A program made the translations under genes and the position numbers. Below are positions 63,901 through 64,000 of a stretch of 64,000 nucleotides of DNA, in pieces. The DNA is from Haliclystus octoradiatus (taxonomy: Eukaryota; Cnidaria; Staurozoa; Stauromedusae; Haliclystidae): the NCBI GenBank assembly GCA_916610825.1, contig OU744447.1, positions 18,135,563-18,199,562 of the forward strand, given 5' to 3'. Below the pieces are notes generated by a model. It made no database searches. It was not told the DNA's origin and was given only the letters and a program-made list of their open reading frames with translations. The first letter of the stretch is position 1; every line of letters starts with the position of its first letter.

Positions 63901-63991
63901 TAGAAGATTTGACAAGTACCGTATTTCAAACAACCCCCGTTGTTGTGTCTCAGCCGAAAATGTGAAAGAAGAGTTAGCAACATCAATAGAT
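51978..63991 (-). CDS. TBC1D2: TBC1 domain family member 2-like Rab GTPase-activating protein, 3' part, 32 exons
   Basis: Exons (minus), first to last visible: 63991-63920, 63822-63750, 63455-63384, 63297-63255, 63169-63028, 62558-62469, 60896-60844, 60767-60734, 60613-60572, 59915-59840, 59363-59314, 59237-59187, 58785-58753, 57623-57572, 57011-56953, 56874-56775, 56682-56609, 56153-56111, 56013-55907, 55826-55741, 55574-55454, 55355-55253, 55084-55004, 54911-54675, 54577-54512, 54431-54373, 54286-54208, 53814-53750, 53610-53544, 53462-53418, 52799-52587, 52076-51978. All phases match; 861 aa visible. Order: end of a PH domain (RIYYLQARDRITMMFWLQQL), linker, coiled coil (including YVVQNRFLNSEILEMNRLR), TBC domain with Arg finger IELDLLR and Gln finger VGYCQ, acidic tail SEEDDD. 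Family role: GAP for Rab7 and related Rabs on endosomes and at junctions. The start is outside the window. Confidence 0.94.
52925..53264 (-). repeat. tRNA-derived SINE, copy 3 (most complete)
   Basis: Minus-strand head at 53264: GGGAGGATTAGCTCAGATGG (A box), then GTGGTTCAAATCC (B box) about 60 bases on. The acceptor arms do not pair, so it is not a tRNA gene. The body passes through AACTCAGCCTTGAC, AGATGGCAGATGG and GTGTCGCGGCTGAGATC and ends with the CTTCTAGAAATAGAG hairpin and GGGTGCCTTCGGTAGGGCGA. Located in a TBC1D2 intron. Confidence 0.8.
56225..56480. repeat. Cluster of TTCATGAA-type palindromes
   Basis: Roughly 250 bp in a TBC1D2 intron with many copies of GTTCATGAAC, CTGTTCATGGAC and GAACAGCTCATGAA at irregular spacing. 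Matching text recurs at 55624-55670, 59405-59800 and 6255-6365. Confidence 0.75.
57673..58372. mobile_element. TTAA-flanked long-TIR element, copy 1 (700 bp)
   Basis: Begins TTAA-AATGCACATGACACCAAA and ends GGTGCCATGTGCATT-TTAA. Inverted homology runs about 150-200 bp from each end (including ATAATTTTTCGATTTGGACT and ATGTTGAAAGTACC). No transposase frame. A second foldback (57822-57950) lies within it. In a TBC1D2 intron. Confidence 0.8.
57822..57950. mobile_element. Foldback nested in the TTAA element
   Basis: GTTGAGTACT and AACGCTTTGTATTC at the left are matched in reverse complement by GAATACAAAGCGTT and AGTACTCAAC at the right. It may be a separate MITE inserted into the larger one, or its central hairpin. 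Confidence 0.6.
59405..59800. repeat. Second cluster of TTCATGAA-type palindromes
   Basis: About 400 bp containing repeated CTGTTCATGAA, AATTGTTCATGAA, AATTCATGAACTTG and ACAGTTCATGAAAA words on both strands, the same vocabulary as 56225-56480. Located in another TBC1D2 intron. Confidence 0.75.
59971..60226. mobile_element. hAT-type MITE (256 bp)
   Basis: Ends CAGGCTGTCACAA and TTGTGACACTCTG are inverted repeats, flanked by TTTAGGAT (59963-59970) and TTTAAGAT (60227-60234), a diverged 8-bp duplication. The interior TTCCCGGAAGTTCAGCACAA resembles the right part of the STAM hAT element. In a TBC1D2 intron. Confidence 0.75.
61557..62427. mobile_element. TTAA-flanked long-TIR element, copy 2 (871 bp)
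   Basis: TTAA-AGTGCACATGACACAAA at the left and TTTGTGTCATCTGCACT-TTAA at the right, with inverted homology reaching far inward (GATGAAGAATGGTGACAATG against CATTGTCACCATTCTTCATC). The termini and the TTTTTGACAGAAAAA interior word match copy 1. No transposase frame. In a TBC1D2 intron. Confidence 0.8.
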
Positions 63992-64000
63992 CTGAAATAA

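Overview
The window is nuclear DNA from an AT-rich, intron-rich invertebrate animal. Protein genes are split into many short exons (16 to about 300 nt in most genes; the Pax gene has larger ones) joined by GT-AG introns, the standard genetic code is used, and the space between exons is packed with small DNA transposons, SINE-like repeats and retroelement remains. The gene set fits an invertebrate deuterostome or a spiralian: a Pox-neuro-type Pax gene, which vertebrates lack, an IRF1/2-type interferon regulatory factor, STAM, CHID1, cathepsin B and TBC1D2. I cannot fix the phylum from sequence alone.

Layout. 1-2.1 kb: no gene seen. 2.1-15.05 kb, plus strand: CHID1, a GH18-like secreted/lysosomal protein with 14 exons, including a 16-nt microexon and one intron whose donor is AT instead of GT. 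A single-exon class A GPCR (13.2-14.5 kb) lies in CHID1 intron 12 on the same strand. 18.1-32.3 kb, plus: STAM, 17 exons, with introns full of MITEs plus a hAT element that itself carries a truncated LINE. 32.8-35.2 kb, minus: the Pax gene, 4 exons, convergent with STAM. 38.6-40.7 kb, minus: cathepsin B, 9 exons. 41.3-46.6 kb: a LINE 3' fragment split by a Ty3/gypsy LTR retrotransposon (minus strand, intact pol, most of gag missing). 48.4-50.8 kb, plus: an IRF gene, 7 exons, with a long ATT microsatellite in its last intron. 52.0-64.0 kb, minus: TBC1D2-like Rab GAP, 32 exons visible, 5' end outside the window, convergent with IRF.

All gene models were joined by eye using protein similarity and splice phase. 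For every complete spliced gene the summed exon lengths are divisible by three, which supports the models: CHID1 367 aa, STAM 545 aa, Pax 693 aa, cathepsin B 336 aa, IRF 305 aa. TBC1D2 has 861 aa visible.

The genes do not form one pathway. STAM (ESCRT-0 sorting), TBC1D2 (endosomal Rab GAP), cathepsin B and CHID1 (lysosome or secretory route) all act in the endolysosomal system, but nothing in the sequence shows that this neighbourhood is functional rather than chance. The most unusual items are the non-GT donor and the microexon in CHID1, the gag-pol TGA in a readthrough-like context, and several repeat families with clear target-site duplications.
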